From positions 1-64,000 of the forward strand of contig JAICJI010000004.1 in NCBI GenBank assembly GCA_025928515.1: a DNA stretch of 64,000 nucleotides, given 5' to 3'. Every line of letters begins with the position of its first letter. Positions within the stretch are counted from its first letter, which is position 1. The notes under the pieces were generated by a model. That model saw nothing but the letters and a program-made list of their open reading frames with translations. It was not told the origin of the DNA and did no database searches. Position numbers and translations under genes: made by a program. The stretch is from Thermoleophilia bacterium. Its GTDB lineage: Bacteria > Actinomycetota > Thermoleophilia > Gaiellales > Gaiellaceae. Positions 37,420-47,439 of the stretch are shown here, one piece after another.

Positions 37420-39341
37420 CAGGCAACGACTCCGATCTGGGTGAAGCCGCGGGAGCCGAGCCGGCTCACGCGTCCCGGCCGGCAGGCGAGGATCGCGGCC
37501 CCGCGGCGGGAGTCGTAGTCGGCGGGGATCTCGACCTCCGCCTCGAGCCCGCCACTCCAGGCCGCGGCCTCGGCCAACGCCCCAGCGATTCCGCCGCTGC
37601 CGACGTCGTGGCACAGGGTCAGGTGGGGCGCCGCCTTCCAGAGGAAGCGGATCAGGGCCGTCTCGGCCGCGAGCGATCCGCCCGGCGAGGTGGCAAGCAG
37701 GACTGCGTCGCCGCTCTGCCAGCGTGCTGGAACCCTCCGCACGTCCGGCACGAGCCCGACACACCCGACGACCGGCGTCGGCGGGATCGAGGCACCGTCG
37801 GCATCGTTGTAGAGCGACACGTTGCCGGAGACGACCGGGACGCCGAGCGCCTCCGCGGCCTGCGCGATTCCCTCGATCGCCTGCGCGAGCTCGTGCGCGA
37901 TCGCCGGCTTCTCGGGGTTGCCGAAGTTGAGGCAGTCGGTGAAGCCGATCGGCTCGCCGCCGGCGCACGCGACGTTGCGGGCGGCGCCGAGCGTCGCCTG
38001 GACGCCTGCGCGGAAGCCGTCGGTCTCGCCGGGCGCGGGGCCCTGCAGCGCGACCGCGAGGCCACGCAGGGACGGCCGCAGGCGGAGGACCGCGGCGTCG
38101 AGCCCGGGGCGGCGCACAGTCCGGGAGCCGACGAGGTGGTCGTACTGCTCGATCACCTCGCGGACGTCGAGCTCGGTCGGCGTGACCTGCCGCGGCTCGC
38201 GATGCTCGGCCTGCTGCTCGACCTCGTAGCGCGGGCACTCGTCCGTGAGCAGCCGCGCCGGGATGTCGCCCACGACCTCGTCCTCGTGGAACGCGCGCAA
38301 CGCACCGGAGTCGGTTACCTCACCGATCGCGGTGCACGGCAGCTCCCAGCGGTCGCAGACGGCGCGCACCGAGTCGAGCATCTCCGGCCGCACGACCGCG
38401 ACCATCCGCTCCTGCGACTCCGAAATCATGATCTCCCACGGCTCCATGCCCTCTTCTCGCAGGGGCACAAGGTCGAGATGGACGTCGATCCCCGTGTCCC
38501 CCGCGGCCATCTCCGAAAGAGCGGACGCGAGACCTGCCGCCCCGCAGTCCTGGAGCGACTCGACGTAGCCGGCTCCGACGAGCTCGAGCGAGACCTCGAT
38601 CAGCTTCTTGCCGGTGAACGGGTCGCCGACCTGAACCGACGGGCGCTTGTCGGCGTCGTTCTCGCTCAGCTCCGCGCTCGCGAGCACCGAGGCGCCGCCG
38701 ATGCCGTCGCGGCCTGTGGTCGCGCCGTAGAGGACGACGACCCGCCCGGGCCCGCTCGCCTTCGCCGAGTGCAGCCGGTCGGCCTCGAGCAGCCCGACGC
38801 ACATCGCGTTGACGAGACAGTTCGAGGCGTATGCGGGGTCGAAGACGGTCTGCCCGCCGACCGTCGGCACGCCGACGCAGTTGCCGTAGTGGCCGATGCC
38901 CGCAACGGCCTGCTGGAACTGGAAGCCGGGCTCTCCGAACCAGAGCCCGTCGAGCAGCGCGATCGGGCGCGCGCCCATCGCGATCACGTCGCGGAGGATC
39001 CCGCCGATCCCCGTCGCCGCTCCCTGGAAGGGCTCGACGGCCGACGGATGGTTGTGCGACTCGACCTTGAACGCGACCGCTGTCCCGTCGCCGAGGTCGA
39101 GCACGCCCGCGTTCTCGCCCGGCCCCTGGAGGACGCGCGGACCAGCCGACGGCAACCGCTTGAGCAGCAGCGCCGAATGCTTGTACCCGCAGTGCTCCGA
39201 CCAGAGGAGCGAGAAGACCGCGAGCTCGAAATGGTTCGGATCGCGGCCGAGCAACTCCCGGATACGTTCCGCTTCCCAGTCGGTCAGACCGAGGGCGCGG
39301 TGCAGGGACGTCTGGGCGGCCAGCTCCGTCAGGTGATTCAG
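37419..39341 (-). CDS. purL: Phosphoribosylformylglycinamidine synthase subunit PurL
   Basis: 'WSEHCGYKHSALLLKRLPS', 'KVESHNHPSAVEPFQGAATGIGGILRDVIAMGARPIALLDGLWFG'; start uncertain (CTG 39341 or TTG 39254). Confidence 0.93.
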   Translation of the reverse strand: MNHLTELAAQTSLHRALGLTDWEAERIRELLGRDPNHFELAVFSLLWSEHCGYKHSALLLKRLPSAGPRVLQGPGENAGVLDLGDGTAVAFKVESHNHPSAVEPFQGAATGIGGILRDVIAMGARPIALLDGLWFGEPGFQFQQAVAGIGHYGNCVGVPTVGGQTVFDPAYASNCLVNAMCVGLLEADRLHSAKASGPGRVVVLYGATTGRDGIGGASVLASAELSENDADKRPSVQVGDPFTGKKLIEVSLELVGAGYVESLQDCGAAGLASALSEMAAGDTGIDVHLDLVPLREEGMEPWEIMISESQERMVAVVRPEMLDSVRAVCDRWELPCTAIGEVTDSGALRAFHEDEVVGDIPARLLTDECPRYEVEQQAEHREPRQVTPTELDVREVIEQYDHLVGSRTVRRPGLDAAVLRLRPSLRGLAVALQGPAPGETDGFRAGVQATLGAARNVACAGGEPIGFTDCLNFGNPEKPAIAHELAQAIEGIAQAAEALGVPVVSGNVSLYNDADGASIPPTPVVGCVGLVPDVRRVPARWQSGDAVLLATSPGGSLAAETALIRFLWKAAPHLTLCHDVGSGGIAGALAEAAAWSGGLEAEVEIPADYDSRRGAAILACRPGRVSRLGSRGFTQIGVVA

Positions 39342-39401
39342 TCTAGCCGGGGCCGCGGCGGAATCTCACGGGAGCCGGCCACGTTGCGTTCCATTAGGTA
39401 G

Positions 39402-40307
39402 ATGCGTCGGCCGGCCGTCCTCCTCGTGGTGCTCGCGCTCATTTGGGGCGCGTCGTTCATGCTGATCAAGATCGCCGACCGGCAGCTCGCGCCGGCCACG
39501 CTGATTCTCGCCAGGATCGGCTCGGCGACGCTCCTGCTCGCGGCGGTCGCGCCGCTTCGGCTCGGCATGGAGCGGACGCTTGCAGAGTTGCGAGCCGGCT
39601 GGCGGTGGCTCGTCGTGGTCGGGCTCGTGAACACCGCGATCCCGTTCTGGCTCCTGTCGTGGAGTGAGACGCGGATCGATTCGGGCCTCGCTTCGATCCT
39701 GCAGGCGGGAGTGCCGATGTTCAGCGCGCTCCTCGCGTTCGGCTTCTTCCGCGAGTCCCGGGTGGTCGGCGTGCGCCTCGCAGGCCTCGTCGTCGGCTTC
39801 GTGGGCGTTGCGCTTCTCGTCGGGGCGCAGCCGCAGGGAAAGCTGCTCGCCGCATTCGCGGTCGTGGCCGTCGCGTTCTGTTACGCGAGCGGACAGCTGC
39901 TCGCCGGCCGCCACCTCCGCAGCACGCCGCCGCTGGTGGTGGCGCTCGGCTCGACCGCCGTCTCGACCCTCGCGGCGCTTCCCGCCGGGATCGTGCAAGC
40001 GCCCACCGGGATGTGGCACGGCGAGACGATCGCGGCGATTCTCGTCCTCGGCCTCGTGGGGACGGCGGTCGCGTACCTCCTCTTCTTCGCTCTGATCCAG
40101 CAGGCCGGCCCCGTCTACGCAGGGCTGGTGACGTACCTCGTGCCGCCGATCGCACTCGCTTACGGCGCCGTGTTCCTCGGTGAGCGCTTCGGCGCCTACG
40201 CCTTCGTCGGGCTCGTCCTGATCCTCGGCGGCGTCGCCCTGGCCACCGGATCGGTGCGGCTGGCTGCGCTGCGCGCCCGCCGAGCCGAAGCGCGCGAAGC
40301 CGCCTGA
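39402..40307 (+). CDS. EamA/DMT family transporter
   Basis: 'LLVVLALIWGASFMLIKIADRQLAPATLILARIG', 10 TM pattern, two EamA halves. Confidence 0.92.
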   Translation: MRRPAVLLVVLALIWGASFMLIKIADRQLAPATLILARIGSATLLLAAVAPLRLGMERTLAELRAGWRWLVVVGLVNTAIPFWLLSWSETRIDSGLASILQAGVPMFSALLAFGFFRESRVVGVRLAGLVVGFVGVALLVGAQPQGKLLAAFAVVAVAFCYASGQLLAGRHLRSTPPLVVALGSTAVSTLAALPAGIVQAPTGMWHGETIAAILVLGLVGTAVAYLLFFALIQQAGPVYAGLVTYLVPPIALAYGAVFLGERFGAYAFVGLVLILGGVALATGSVRLAALRARRAEAREAA

Positions 40308-40324
40308 CGCGCTGGATTCGGGAC

Positions 40325-40666
40325 ATGGCCGACTTCCTCCACACGATGGTCCGGATCACGGATCCGCAGCGGAGCCGCGCGTTCTACGAGGCGCTCGGCT
40401 TCCGCTTCGAGCGCGACCTGGACATCGTCCGGAACGGCGAGAAGGAGGCGACGAACTATTTCTTCTCGCTCGGCGACGATGCGTCCGTGCTCGAGCTCAC
40501 GTTCAATCACGACGGCCGCAGCCACGACCTCGGCACGGGTTACGGCCACAACGCCATCGCCGCCGACGACCTCGACGAGACACTCGCGGGGCGGCTCACG
40601 AATCTGCTTCGTCCAGGATCCCGACGGCTACTCAACAATGTTGAGTTGACGACCGGATCCGGCTAG
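40325..40666 (+). pseudogene. Decayed duplicate of the glyoxalase-like gene at 44314..44706
   Basis: Near-identical to 44314..44673 up to a 53-bp internal deletion at 40589/40590 that shifts frame; 3' end replaced. Confidence 0.85.
40630..40646. repeat. Inverted repeat actcaac-aat-gttgagt at the breakpoint of the duplicate
   Basis: Read directly; 7-bp arms. Confidence 0.6.
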
Positions 40667-40731
40667 GACTGAACGCCACCCGCTGTGGTCGGCCACTTGG
40701 TGGTGCGCCGGTGTCGTTCTAGGCTTCGGGG

Positions 40732-43700
40732 GTGACTGCCTGTGTGAACTGCGGCGCCGAGAACCGCGAAGGTGCGAAGTTCTGTGGCGAGTGCGGTGTT
40801 GCTCTCGCGCTCGTCTGCCCCGCATGTGGTGCGCCGAACGCAGCAGAACGAAAGTTCTGCGACGAGTGTGGCGCTGCGCTTTCCGAGGAGGTGACCGCTG
40901 CGTCTGCGGACGCGGTTGCCACTGGGGCGACTGCTCCACCGCCCAAGGCGCCGGTGGCGGAGCGCCGTTACGTGTCGGTCTTGTTTGCGGATCTCGTGGG
41001 TTTCACCGCGGCATCGGAGCAGCGGGATGCGGAGGAGACGCGGGAGTTGTTGTCGCGGTATTTCGAGGGGTGCCGCCGGTTGATCGGCCTCTACGGGGGC
41101 ACCGTGGAGAAGTTCATTGGCGATGCCGTGATGGCGGTGTGGGGGGCGCCGCTCGCGACCGAGGACGACGCGGAGCGTGCCGTCCGGGCGGCGCTCGACC
41201 TGGTGGCGGCAGTGACCGCGCTCGGCGATGAGGTGGGGGCCACTGGGTTGCGGGCGCGGGCGGCGGTGCTGAGCGGCGAGGCGGCGGTGACGATCGGCGC
41301 CGAGGGCGAAGGGATGATCGCCGGCGACCTGGTCAACACCGCCTCGCGGATGCAGGGGATCGCTGAGCCCGGCCAAGTGCTGGTCGGCGAGGCCACGCGG
41401 CGGGCGACCGAGGCGGCGATCGTCTACGAGAGCGCCGGCAGCCACGAGCTCAGGGGCAAGACGGGACTCGTGCCGCTCTGGCGTGCAGTCCGCGTCGTCT
41501 CCGGCGCGCGCGGCACGCTCAAGTCGGAGGGTCTCGAGGCTCCGTTCGTGGGCCGCGACCGCGAGCTCCGCCTGCTCAAGGAGCTTTTCCACGCAAGCGC
41601 GGAGGAGCGCAAGGCGCACCTCGTCTCGGTGACGGGCATCGGCGGCATTGGCAAGTCGCGGCTTGCCTGGGAGTTCTTCAAGTACATAGATGGGCTCCAG
41701 CAGACAACGCTCTGGCACCGCGGCCGCTGCCTAGCCTACGGCGAGGGCGTCACATACTGGGCCCTCGCGGACATGGTGCGGATGCGCTGCCGGATCGCAG
41801 AGGACGAAGATTCAGGCCCGGCGCTCGAAAAGCTGCACGCGACGCTGACCGAGTACGTGCTCGACGAGGAGGAGCGGCGGTTCGTCGAGCCAAGGCTCGC
41901 GCACCTGCTCGGACTCGAGGAGCGCGAGGCGAGCTCGAGGGAGGAGCTGTTCGGCGCTTGGCGTCTCTTCTTCGAGCGGCTCGGCGATGCGGCGCCTGTC
42001 GCGCTTGTCTTCGAGGACATGCAGTGGGCGGACGCGAGCCTGCTCGACTTCGTCGAGTACCTGCTCGAGTGGTCGCGTGACCAGCCGCTCTACGTGATCA
42101 CGCTAGCGCGGCCGGAGCTGCTCGAGAACCGGCCGACGTGGGGCGCGGGAAAGCGCATGTTCACGGCCCTCTACATCGAACCGCTTTCTGAGCAGCCAAT
42201 GCAGGAACTCCTGGACGGGCTCGTGCCGGGGCTGCCCGACTCCCTGCGCCGCCAGATCCTCGCGCGCGCGGAGGGAGTCCCGCTGTACGCCGTCGAGACG
42301 GTGCGGATGCTGCTCGACCGAGGCCTGCTCGTCCAGGAGGGAAGCGTCTACCGACCGGTCGGGCAGGTCGAGACCCTCGAGGTGCCTGAGACGCTGCACG
42401 CGTTGATCGCGGCGCGACTCGACGGGCTCTCGGCCGACGAACGGCGGCTGCTGCAGGATGCCGCCGTGCTCGGCAAGACGTTCACGCGCCAGGCACTCGC
42501 TGCCGTCAGCGGCGTCGTCGACGCTGACCTCGCGGCGCCCCTCACCGGGCTCGTTCGCAAGGAGGTGCTCTCGATCCAGGCCGACCCGCGCTCGCCGGAT
42601 CGCGGTCAGTACGGCTTTCTCCAGGACCTCGTGCGGCGCGTCGCCTACGAGACGCTCTCGAAACGCGAACGGCGCGCCCGCCACCTCGCCGCAGCCGCAT
42701 ACCTCGAGAGCGCATTCGTCGGCGAGCAGGACGAGGTAATCGAGGTGATCGCGTCGCACTACCTCGACGCCTACCGGGTGCTCCCGGACGAGGGCGATGC
42801 CGCCGAACTGCGCGCCAACGCCCGCCGGATGCTGACGCGGGCAGGCGAGCGGGCTGCCTCGCTCGCGGCGCCGGGCGAGGCACGGCGCTACTTCGAGCAG
42901 GCCTGCGAGCTCACGGACAAGTCGCTCGAGCGGGCGGCGCTTCTCGGCCGCGCCGGCAAGATGGCGGGCCAACTCGGCCTGCCGGACGAGGCGAAGCCGC
43001 CGCTCGAGGAGTCGATCGCGATCTACGAGAGCGCCCGGATGAGCTATGTCCTCGGCCGGATCCAGGGCTTCACCGAGCGCCGCGACGAGGCGATCGCCCG
43101 CCTTCAAGACGCCTTCGACATCATCTCTCGCGACGAGCCGGACGAGGACGTCGCCCTGATCGCGGCGCTGCTTGGGCGCGGCTACTGGTTCAAGGGCGAC
43201 CTGGAGAGAGCCGCCGAGTGGACGGAGAAGGCGCTCGACGTCGCCGAGGCCTACGCCTTCCCGGAACCGCTCGCGTTCGCCCTCCGCATCAAGGGTGCGG
43301 TGGCGTTCAGTCGCGGCCACGTGAACGAATCCGACGCGCTGCTGCGCCGCTCCCTCGAGCTGGCGCTCGAGCACGACCTCCTCGAGGAGGCCGCGACCGC
43401 ATACTTCCTCCTCTCCGACGGCGAGTTCCGAAGAGACCACTACGGGGAGGCGCTCGAGTACCTTCGCGAGTCACTCGCCCTCGCCCGGCGCCGAGGGAGC
43501 CGCATAGCAGAGTGGGCCAACCTCTCCGAGCTGACATACCCGCTCTTCATGCTCGGCCGCTGGGACGAGGCGCTCGCCCTCATCCCGGAGCCGAGTGAGG
43601 AGCACACGCGCTCCGGCGCGGTGGTGCTCAGCCTGCTCAGCTCGCTCGCGGAGATTCACCTCCACCGCGGCCGGCCGGAGGAGGCGCGCAGGATCCTTTC

Positions 43701-44256
43701 TCTCTTCTCGCACCTCGAGGGCTCGAGCGACGTCCAGGACCAGTCGTGCTACCTGGCCGCGCGGGCGGCCATCGCCCGCGCCGAGGGCAGGTTCCAGGAC
43801 GCGCTGAAGGACGGCGTAGCTGCGATTGAGGCCGCCGAGACGCTCGGCTACGGACAGCAGGCCGCCAAGCAGGGATTCGTCGCGGCGACTGAGTCCGCGC
43901 TCACGCTCGGCGAGACCGAGACAGCGCGTGGCCTGCTGGCCCGGGCCACTGACGCCCCGCCCGGCCACCGCGCGCCGTTCCTCGACGCGCAGGCGTGTCG
44001 ATTTCGCGGGCGCCTGGATGCGGACGAGGCGCAGTACGGTGCGGCAGAGGCGCTGTTCAGAGAGCTCGAGCTGCCGTTCTGGCTCGCCGTCACCCGAGCC
44101 GAGCACGGCGAGTGGCTCGCCGATCAAGAACGAACCGAGGAGGCGCAGCCGCTCCTCGCAGACGCACGGGAAACGTTCGAGCGCCTCGGCGCGAAGCCGT
44201 ACCTCGATCGTCTCGAGACTGCCGAGGCCGGGCCTCGCGCCGAAGTCACCGCCTAG
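40732..44256 (+). CDS. Double zinc-ribbon + class III adenylate/guanylate cyclase + AAA ATPase + TPR protein
   Basis: 'CVNCGAENREGAKFCGECG...CPACGAPNAAERKFCDECGAAL', 'RRYVSVLFADLVGFTAASEQRD', 'GTVEKFIGDAVMAVWGAP', 'VTGIGGIGKSRLAWEF', long TPR C-terminus. Confidence 0.93.
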   Translation: MTACVNCGAENREGAKFCGECGVALALVCPACGAPNAAERKFCDECGAALSEEVTAASADAVATGATAPPPKAPVAERRYVSVLFADLVGFTAASEQRDAEETRELLSRYFEGCRRLIGLYGGTVEKFIGDAVMAVWGAPLATEDDAERAVRAALDLVAAVTALGDEVGATGLRARAAVLSGEAAVTIGAEGEGMIAGDLVNTASRMQGIAEPGQVLVGEATRRATEAAIVYESAGSHELRGKTGLVPLWRAVRVVSGARGTLKSEGLEAPFVGRDRELRLLKELFHASAEERKAHLVSVTGIGGIGKSRLAWEFFKYIDGLQQTTLWHRGRCLAYGEGVTYWALADMVRMRCRIAEDEDSGPALEKLHATLTEYVLDEEERRFVEPRLAHLLGLEEREASSREELFGAWRLFFERLGDAAPVALVFEDMQWADASLLDFVEYLLEWSRDQPLYVITLARPELLENRPTWGAGKRMFTALYIEPLSEQPMQELLDGLVPGLPDSLRRQILARAEGVPLYAVETVRMLLDRGLLVQEGSVYRPVGQVETLEVPETLHALIAARLDGLSADERRLLQDAAVLGKTFTRQALAAVSGVVDADLAAPLTGLVRKEVLSIQADPRSPDRGQYGFLQDLVRRVAYETLSKRERRARHLAAAAYLESAFVGEQDEVIEVIASHYLDAYRVLPDEGDAAELRANARRMLTRAGERAASLAAPGEARRYFEQACELTDKSLERAALLGRAGKMAGQLGLPDEAKPPLEESIAIYESARMSYVLGRIQGFTERRDEAIARLQDAFDIISRDEPDEDVALIAALLGRGYWFKGDLERAAEWTEKALDVAEAYAFPEPLAFALRIKGAVAFSRGHVNESDALLRRSLELALEHDLLEEAATAYFLLSDGEFRRDHYGEALEYLRESLALARRRGSRIAEWANLSELTYPLFMLGRWDEALALIPEPSEEHTRSGAVVLSLLSSLAEIHLHRGRPEEARRILSLFSHLEGSSDVQDQSCYLAARAAIARAEGRFQDALKDGVAAIEAAETLGYGQQAAKQGFVAATESALTLGETETARGLLARATDAPPGHRAPFLDAQACRFRGRLDADEAQYGAAEALFRELELPFWLAVTRAEHGEWLADQERTEEAQPLLADARETFERLGAKPYLDRLETAEAGPRAEVTA

Positions 44257-44313
44257 CCTGGGCCGCTTCGCCGCGTACTCCGACGCGAACCGCGGCGCCT
44301 TAGACTGCTGCGC

Positions 44314-44706
44314 GTGGCTGAGTTCCTGCACACGATGGTGCGGATCACCGATCCGGAAAAGAGTCGCACCTTCTACGAGGCGCTCGGCTTCCGTTTCGAG
44401 CGAGACATGGACATCGTACGGAACGGCGAGAAGGAGGCAACGAACTACTTCTTCTCGCTCGGCGACGACGCGTCCGTGCTCGAGCTCACGTTCAATCACG
44501 ACGGCCGCAGCTACGACCTCGGCACGGGTTACGGCCACATCGCCATCGCCGCCGACGACCTCGACGAGACACTCGCGGCGCTGAATGAGCAAGGGATCGA
44601 GCCCGAGCGCGAGCCCTATCGCGTCAACGAGGGCGGCTCGCGGATCTGCTTCGTCCAGGATCCCGACGGCTACCGCATCGAGCTGATCGACCGCAGCGGG
44701 AAGTAG
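44314..44706 (+). CDS. Glyoxalase/lactoylglutathione lyase family protein (intact copy)
   Basis: 'MVRITDPEKSRTFYEALGFRFERDMDIVRNGEKEATNYFFSLGDD...VLELTFNHDG', 'FVQDPDGYRIELID'. Confidence 0.93.
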   Translation: MAEFLHTMVRITDPEKSRTFYEALGFRFERDMDIVRNGEKEATNYFFSLGDDASVLELTFNHDGRSYDLGTGYGHIAIAADDLDETLAALNEQGIEPEREPYRVNEGGSRICFVQDPDGYRIELIDRSGK

Positions 44707-44708
44707 AC

Positions 44709-45164
44709 GTGCTCGAGGGCGGCTGCTCGTGCGGTTCCGTCCGCTATCGGCTCACGAGCGACCCGCTCTTCGTGCACTGCTGCCACTGCCTCGACTGCCA
44801 GCGGCAGACGGGGAGCGCGTTCGTGATCAACATCCTGATCGAGGCCGACCAGGTGGAGATCACGACGGGCGAGCCGCAGTCCGTGGCGGTGCCGCGTGGC
44901 AACGGCTCGACGCAGGAGATCCTCCGCTGCCCCAGCTGCGAGGTCGCGCTGTACAGCCACTACACCGACCCGGCGGTTGCCTTCATCCGCGCGGGGACCC
45001 TCGACGAGCCGGCGAGCGTCTCACCCGACGTGCACATCTTCACCCGTTCGAAACTGCCGTGGGTGGCGCTCCCCGAGGGCGTGCCCTCGTTCGAGACCTA
45101 TTACGACATCGACGCGCTCTGGCCCGCGGAGAGCCTCGATCGAGTCCGCGCGTCACGCGGGTAG
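44709..45164 (+). CDS. GFA family (glutathione-dependent formaldehyde-activating-like) protein
   Basis: 'GGCSCGSVRYRLTSDPLFVHCCHCLDCQRQTGSAFV', 'CPSCEVALYSHY'. Confidence 0.92.
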   Translation: MLEGGCSCGSVRYRLTSDPLFVHCCHCLDCQRQTGSAFVINILIEADQVEITTGEPQSVAVPRGNGSTQEILRCPSCEVALYSHYTDPAVAFIRAGTLDEPASVSPDVHIFTRSKLPWVALPEGVPSFETYYDIDALWPAESLDRVRASRG

Positions 45165-45174
45165 CATCGACGCG

Positions 45175-45729
45175 ATGGTCGTCGCGCTCGCACTCGTTCT
45201 CTCGGCCGCTTTCGGCGCGGGGGATCAGTACCTCGGGAGCCTGACCGGCTCGGGGCACGCCTGGGCCGTCGGTTGGTCGAGCGACGTATCGCTCCTCTCG
45301 GCTCCGTGGCTCGTGCTGCCGTTCCTCGCCGGAACGACGCAGCGACTCCCGCGACGTGCCGCGCTCGTCGGTCTCGCGTGCACGTACGCCGCGCTCCTCG
45401 CGTACGGACTGATGACGCTCAGTCCAGTCGAGCATGCGCACATCACTGCGGCGACCGTTCGCGGCTTCGTCGTCAGCGAGCGCACCGTGCTCGTCGGAGG
45501 CATCGTGACGGGGCCGCTCTTCGGCTGGTTCGGACAGCAGTGGCGGACGCGACGCGCGATCACCGGCGCGCTCGTCACGGCCGCCGCGCTCTGTCTCGAG
45601 CCGCTCGCGCGGCGGGTGACCATCGACCCGATCGGCTATCGCGCGGTCTGGCTCGCGGAGGTCGCTGCGGGGCTGGCGCTTGCGGCCGCTGTGCTCGCTC
45701 GCCGCTTCTCGAGGGGCGTCCACGCATAG
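45175..45729 (+). CDS. DUF6518-like multi-TM protein
   Basis: 'AFGAGDQYLGSLTGSGHAWAVGWSSDVSLLSAPWLVLPFLAG', ~5-6 TMs. Confidence 0.65.
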   Translation: MVVALALVLSAAFGAGDQYLGSLTGSGHAWAVGWSSDVSLLSAPWLVLPFLAGTTQRLPRRAALVGLACTYAALLAYGLMTLSPVEHAHITAATVRGFVVSERTVLVGGIVTGPLFGWFGQQWRTRRAITGALVTAAALCLEPLARRVTIDPIGYRAVWLAEVAAGLALAAAVLARRFSRGVHA

Positions 45730-45759
45730 CTTTCGGCACTTTGCGGGAATGACGAGCCT

Positions 45760-47439
45760 GTGTGGCCGGAGGGTTCCACCGAGGAGCACGTCCGGCGTCT
45801 GCAGTCGGTTACGGACGCGGCCCTCGCGCACCTTCGTCTTGATGAGCTCCTAGCCGCCCTTCTCGAGCGCACGCGCCAGATCCTCGAAGTCGACACGTGC
45901 GCGATCCTCCTGCTCGACGAGGAGACGAACGAGCTCGTCGCCTGTGCCGCGCTCGGCATCGAGGAGGAGGTCGAGCAGGGCGTGCGCGTGCCGGTCGGCG
46001 GCGGCTTCGCAGGCCGCATCGCCGCCGAGAAGCGCCCCGTGATCCTCGACGACGTCGACCACGCGCACGTGCTCAACCCTCTGCTCCGGGAGAAGGGGAT
46101 CAAGTCGATGCTCGGGGTGCCGCTCGTCGTTGAGGGCGAGGTGCGCGGGGTGCTCCACGTCGGCTCTCTCGTGCTCCGGGCGTTCCAGGATGAAGAGGTC
46201 CAGCTGCTGCAGCTCGTGGCCGACCGCGCGGCGCTCGCGATCGAGCATGCCCGTCTCTTCGAGGCCGAGCGCACCGCCCGCGAGCGGATCGAGCACGTGC
46301 AGGCCGTGACCGACGCGGCGCTCGCGCACCTCGAGGTGAACGAGCTGCTTCATGTCCTGTTGCCGCGGATCCGGGACATCCTCCGCACCGACACCTGTGC
46401 CGTCCTCCTGCTCGACGAGGAGTCGAAGGAGCTCGTCGCGCGCGCGGCTCTCGGCATCGAAGAGGAGGTCGGCGTGCGCATTCCGCTCGGTGCCGGCTTC
46501 GCCGGCCGGGTCGCAGCAGAGGCGCGGCCGATGATCATCGACGTCGACGAGTACCAGGTCTACAACCCGATCCTGCGCCAGAAGCACCTCAAGACGATGC
46601 TAGGGGTGCCGCTGCTGGTGCGGGGTGCCGCGCTCGGCGTGCTGCACGTCGGGACGCTCACGCCGCGGCGATTCGCGCGCGAGGAGGTCGAGCTGCTCCA
46701 GCTCGTGGCCGAACGCGTCGCGAGCGCCATCGAGCGGGCCCAGGTCCACGAGGAGCTCATCCAACTCGACCAGCTCAAGCTGAACTTCGTCGCGATCGCC
46801 TCGCACGAGTTGCGCACGCCCGCGACAGCCGTCTACGGAGTGCTCAAGACGCTCGTCGCTCGGGGCCCGGATCTGGGCGAAGAGCTCCGCGAGGAGCTCC
46901 TGCGCGTCGGTGTCGAGCAGGGCGAGCGCCTGCGCCGGCTGCTCGAGGAGCTGCTCGACCTCTCTCGCCTCGACGCGCGGGCCATCACCGTCGAGCCACG
47001 GCCGGTCGTGCTGAAGGCGGCCCTGACGGACGTCGTCCGAGGCGCGCACTCGGTCACCGACGCAGTCGAGCTCGATATCCCGGACGACCTCGCAGCGGTC
47101 GTCGATCCCCTCGTGCTCGAGCGGGTCGTCTCGAACCTCGTCGCAAATGCGGTGCGTTACGGCGCACCGCCGATCCGGATAGTCGCGCAGACGCGCGACC
47201 GCCACCTCAGAGTGGCCGTGGAGGACTCGGGCCCCGGCGTTCCGAAGGAGCTCGAGGGGCGGATCTTCGACCGCTTCGCGCGCGGCGGCGCGGACACCGG
47301 TCACGGTCTCGGCCTTGCGATCGCCCGCGCGTACGCGCAGGCGCACGGAGGGGACCTCGTCTACGACCGCCGCCCGGGCGGCGCGCGTTTCGAGCTGCTC
47401 ATCCCGCAGGAGCGAAACGGGCTGAGCAAGCCCGGCTAG
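45760..47439 (+). CDS. Sensor histidine kinase with two tandem GAF domains
   Basis: Two near-parallel GAF repeats ('IL.VDTCAILLLDEETNELVACAALGIEEEV'), 'FVAIASHELRTPATAVYGVLK', 'VEDSGPGVPKELEGRIFDRFARGG..GHGLGLAIARAYAQAHGG'. Confidence 0.93.
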   Translation: MWPEGSTEEHVRRLQSVTDAALAHLRLDELLAALLERTRQILEVDTCAILLLDEETNELVACAALGIEEEVEQGVRVPVGGGFAGRIAAEKRPVILDDVDHAHVLNPLLREKGIKSMLGVPLVVEGEVRGVLHVGSLVLRAFQDEEVQLLQLVADRAALAIEHARLFEAERTARERIEHVQAVTDAALAHLEVNELLHVLLPRIRDILRTDTCAVLLLDEESKELVARAALGIEEEVGVRIPLGAGFAGRVAAEARPMIIDVDEYQVYNPILRQKHLKTMLGVPLLVRGAALGVLHVGTLTPRRFAREEVELLQLVAERVASAIERAQVHEELIQLDQLKLNFVAIASHELRTPATAVYGVLKTLVARGPDLGEELREELLRVGVEQGERLRRLLEELLDLSRLDARAITVEPRPVVLKAALTDVVRGAHSVTDAVELDIPDDLAAVVDPLVLERVVSNLVANAVRYGAPPIRIVAQTRDRHLRVAVEDSGPGVPKELEGRIFDRFARGGADTGHGLGLAIARAYAQAHGGDLVYDRRPGGARFELLIPQERNGLSKPG

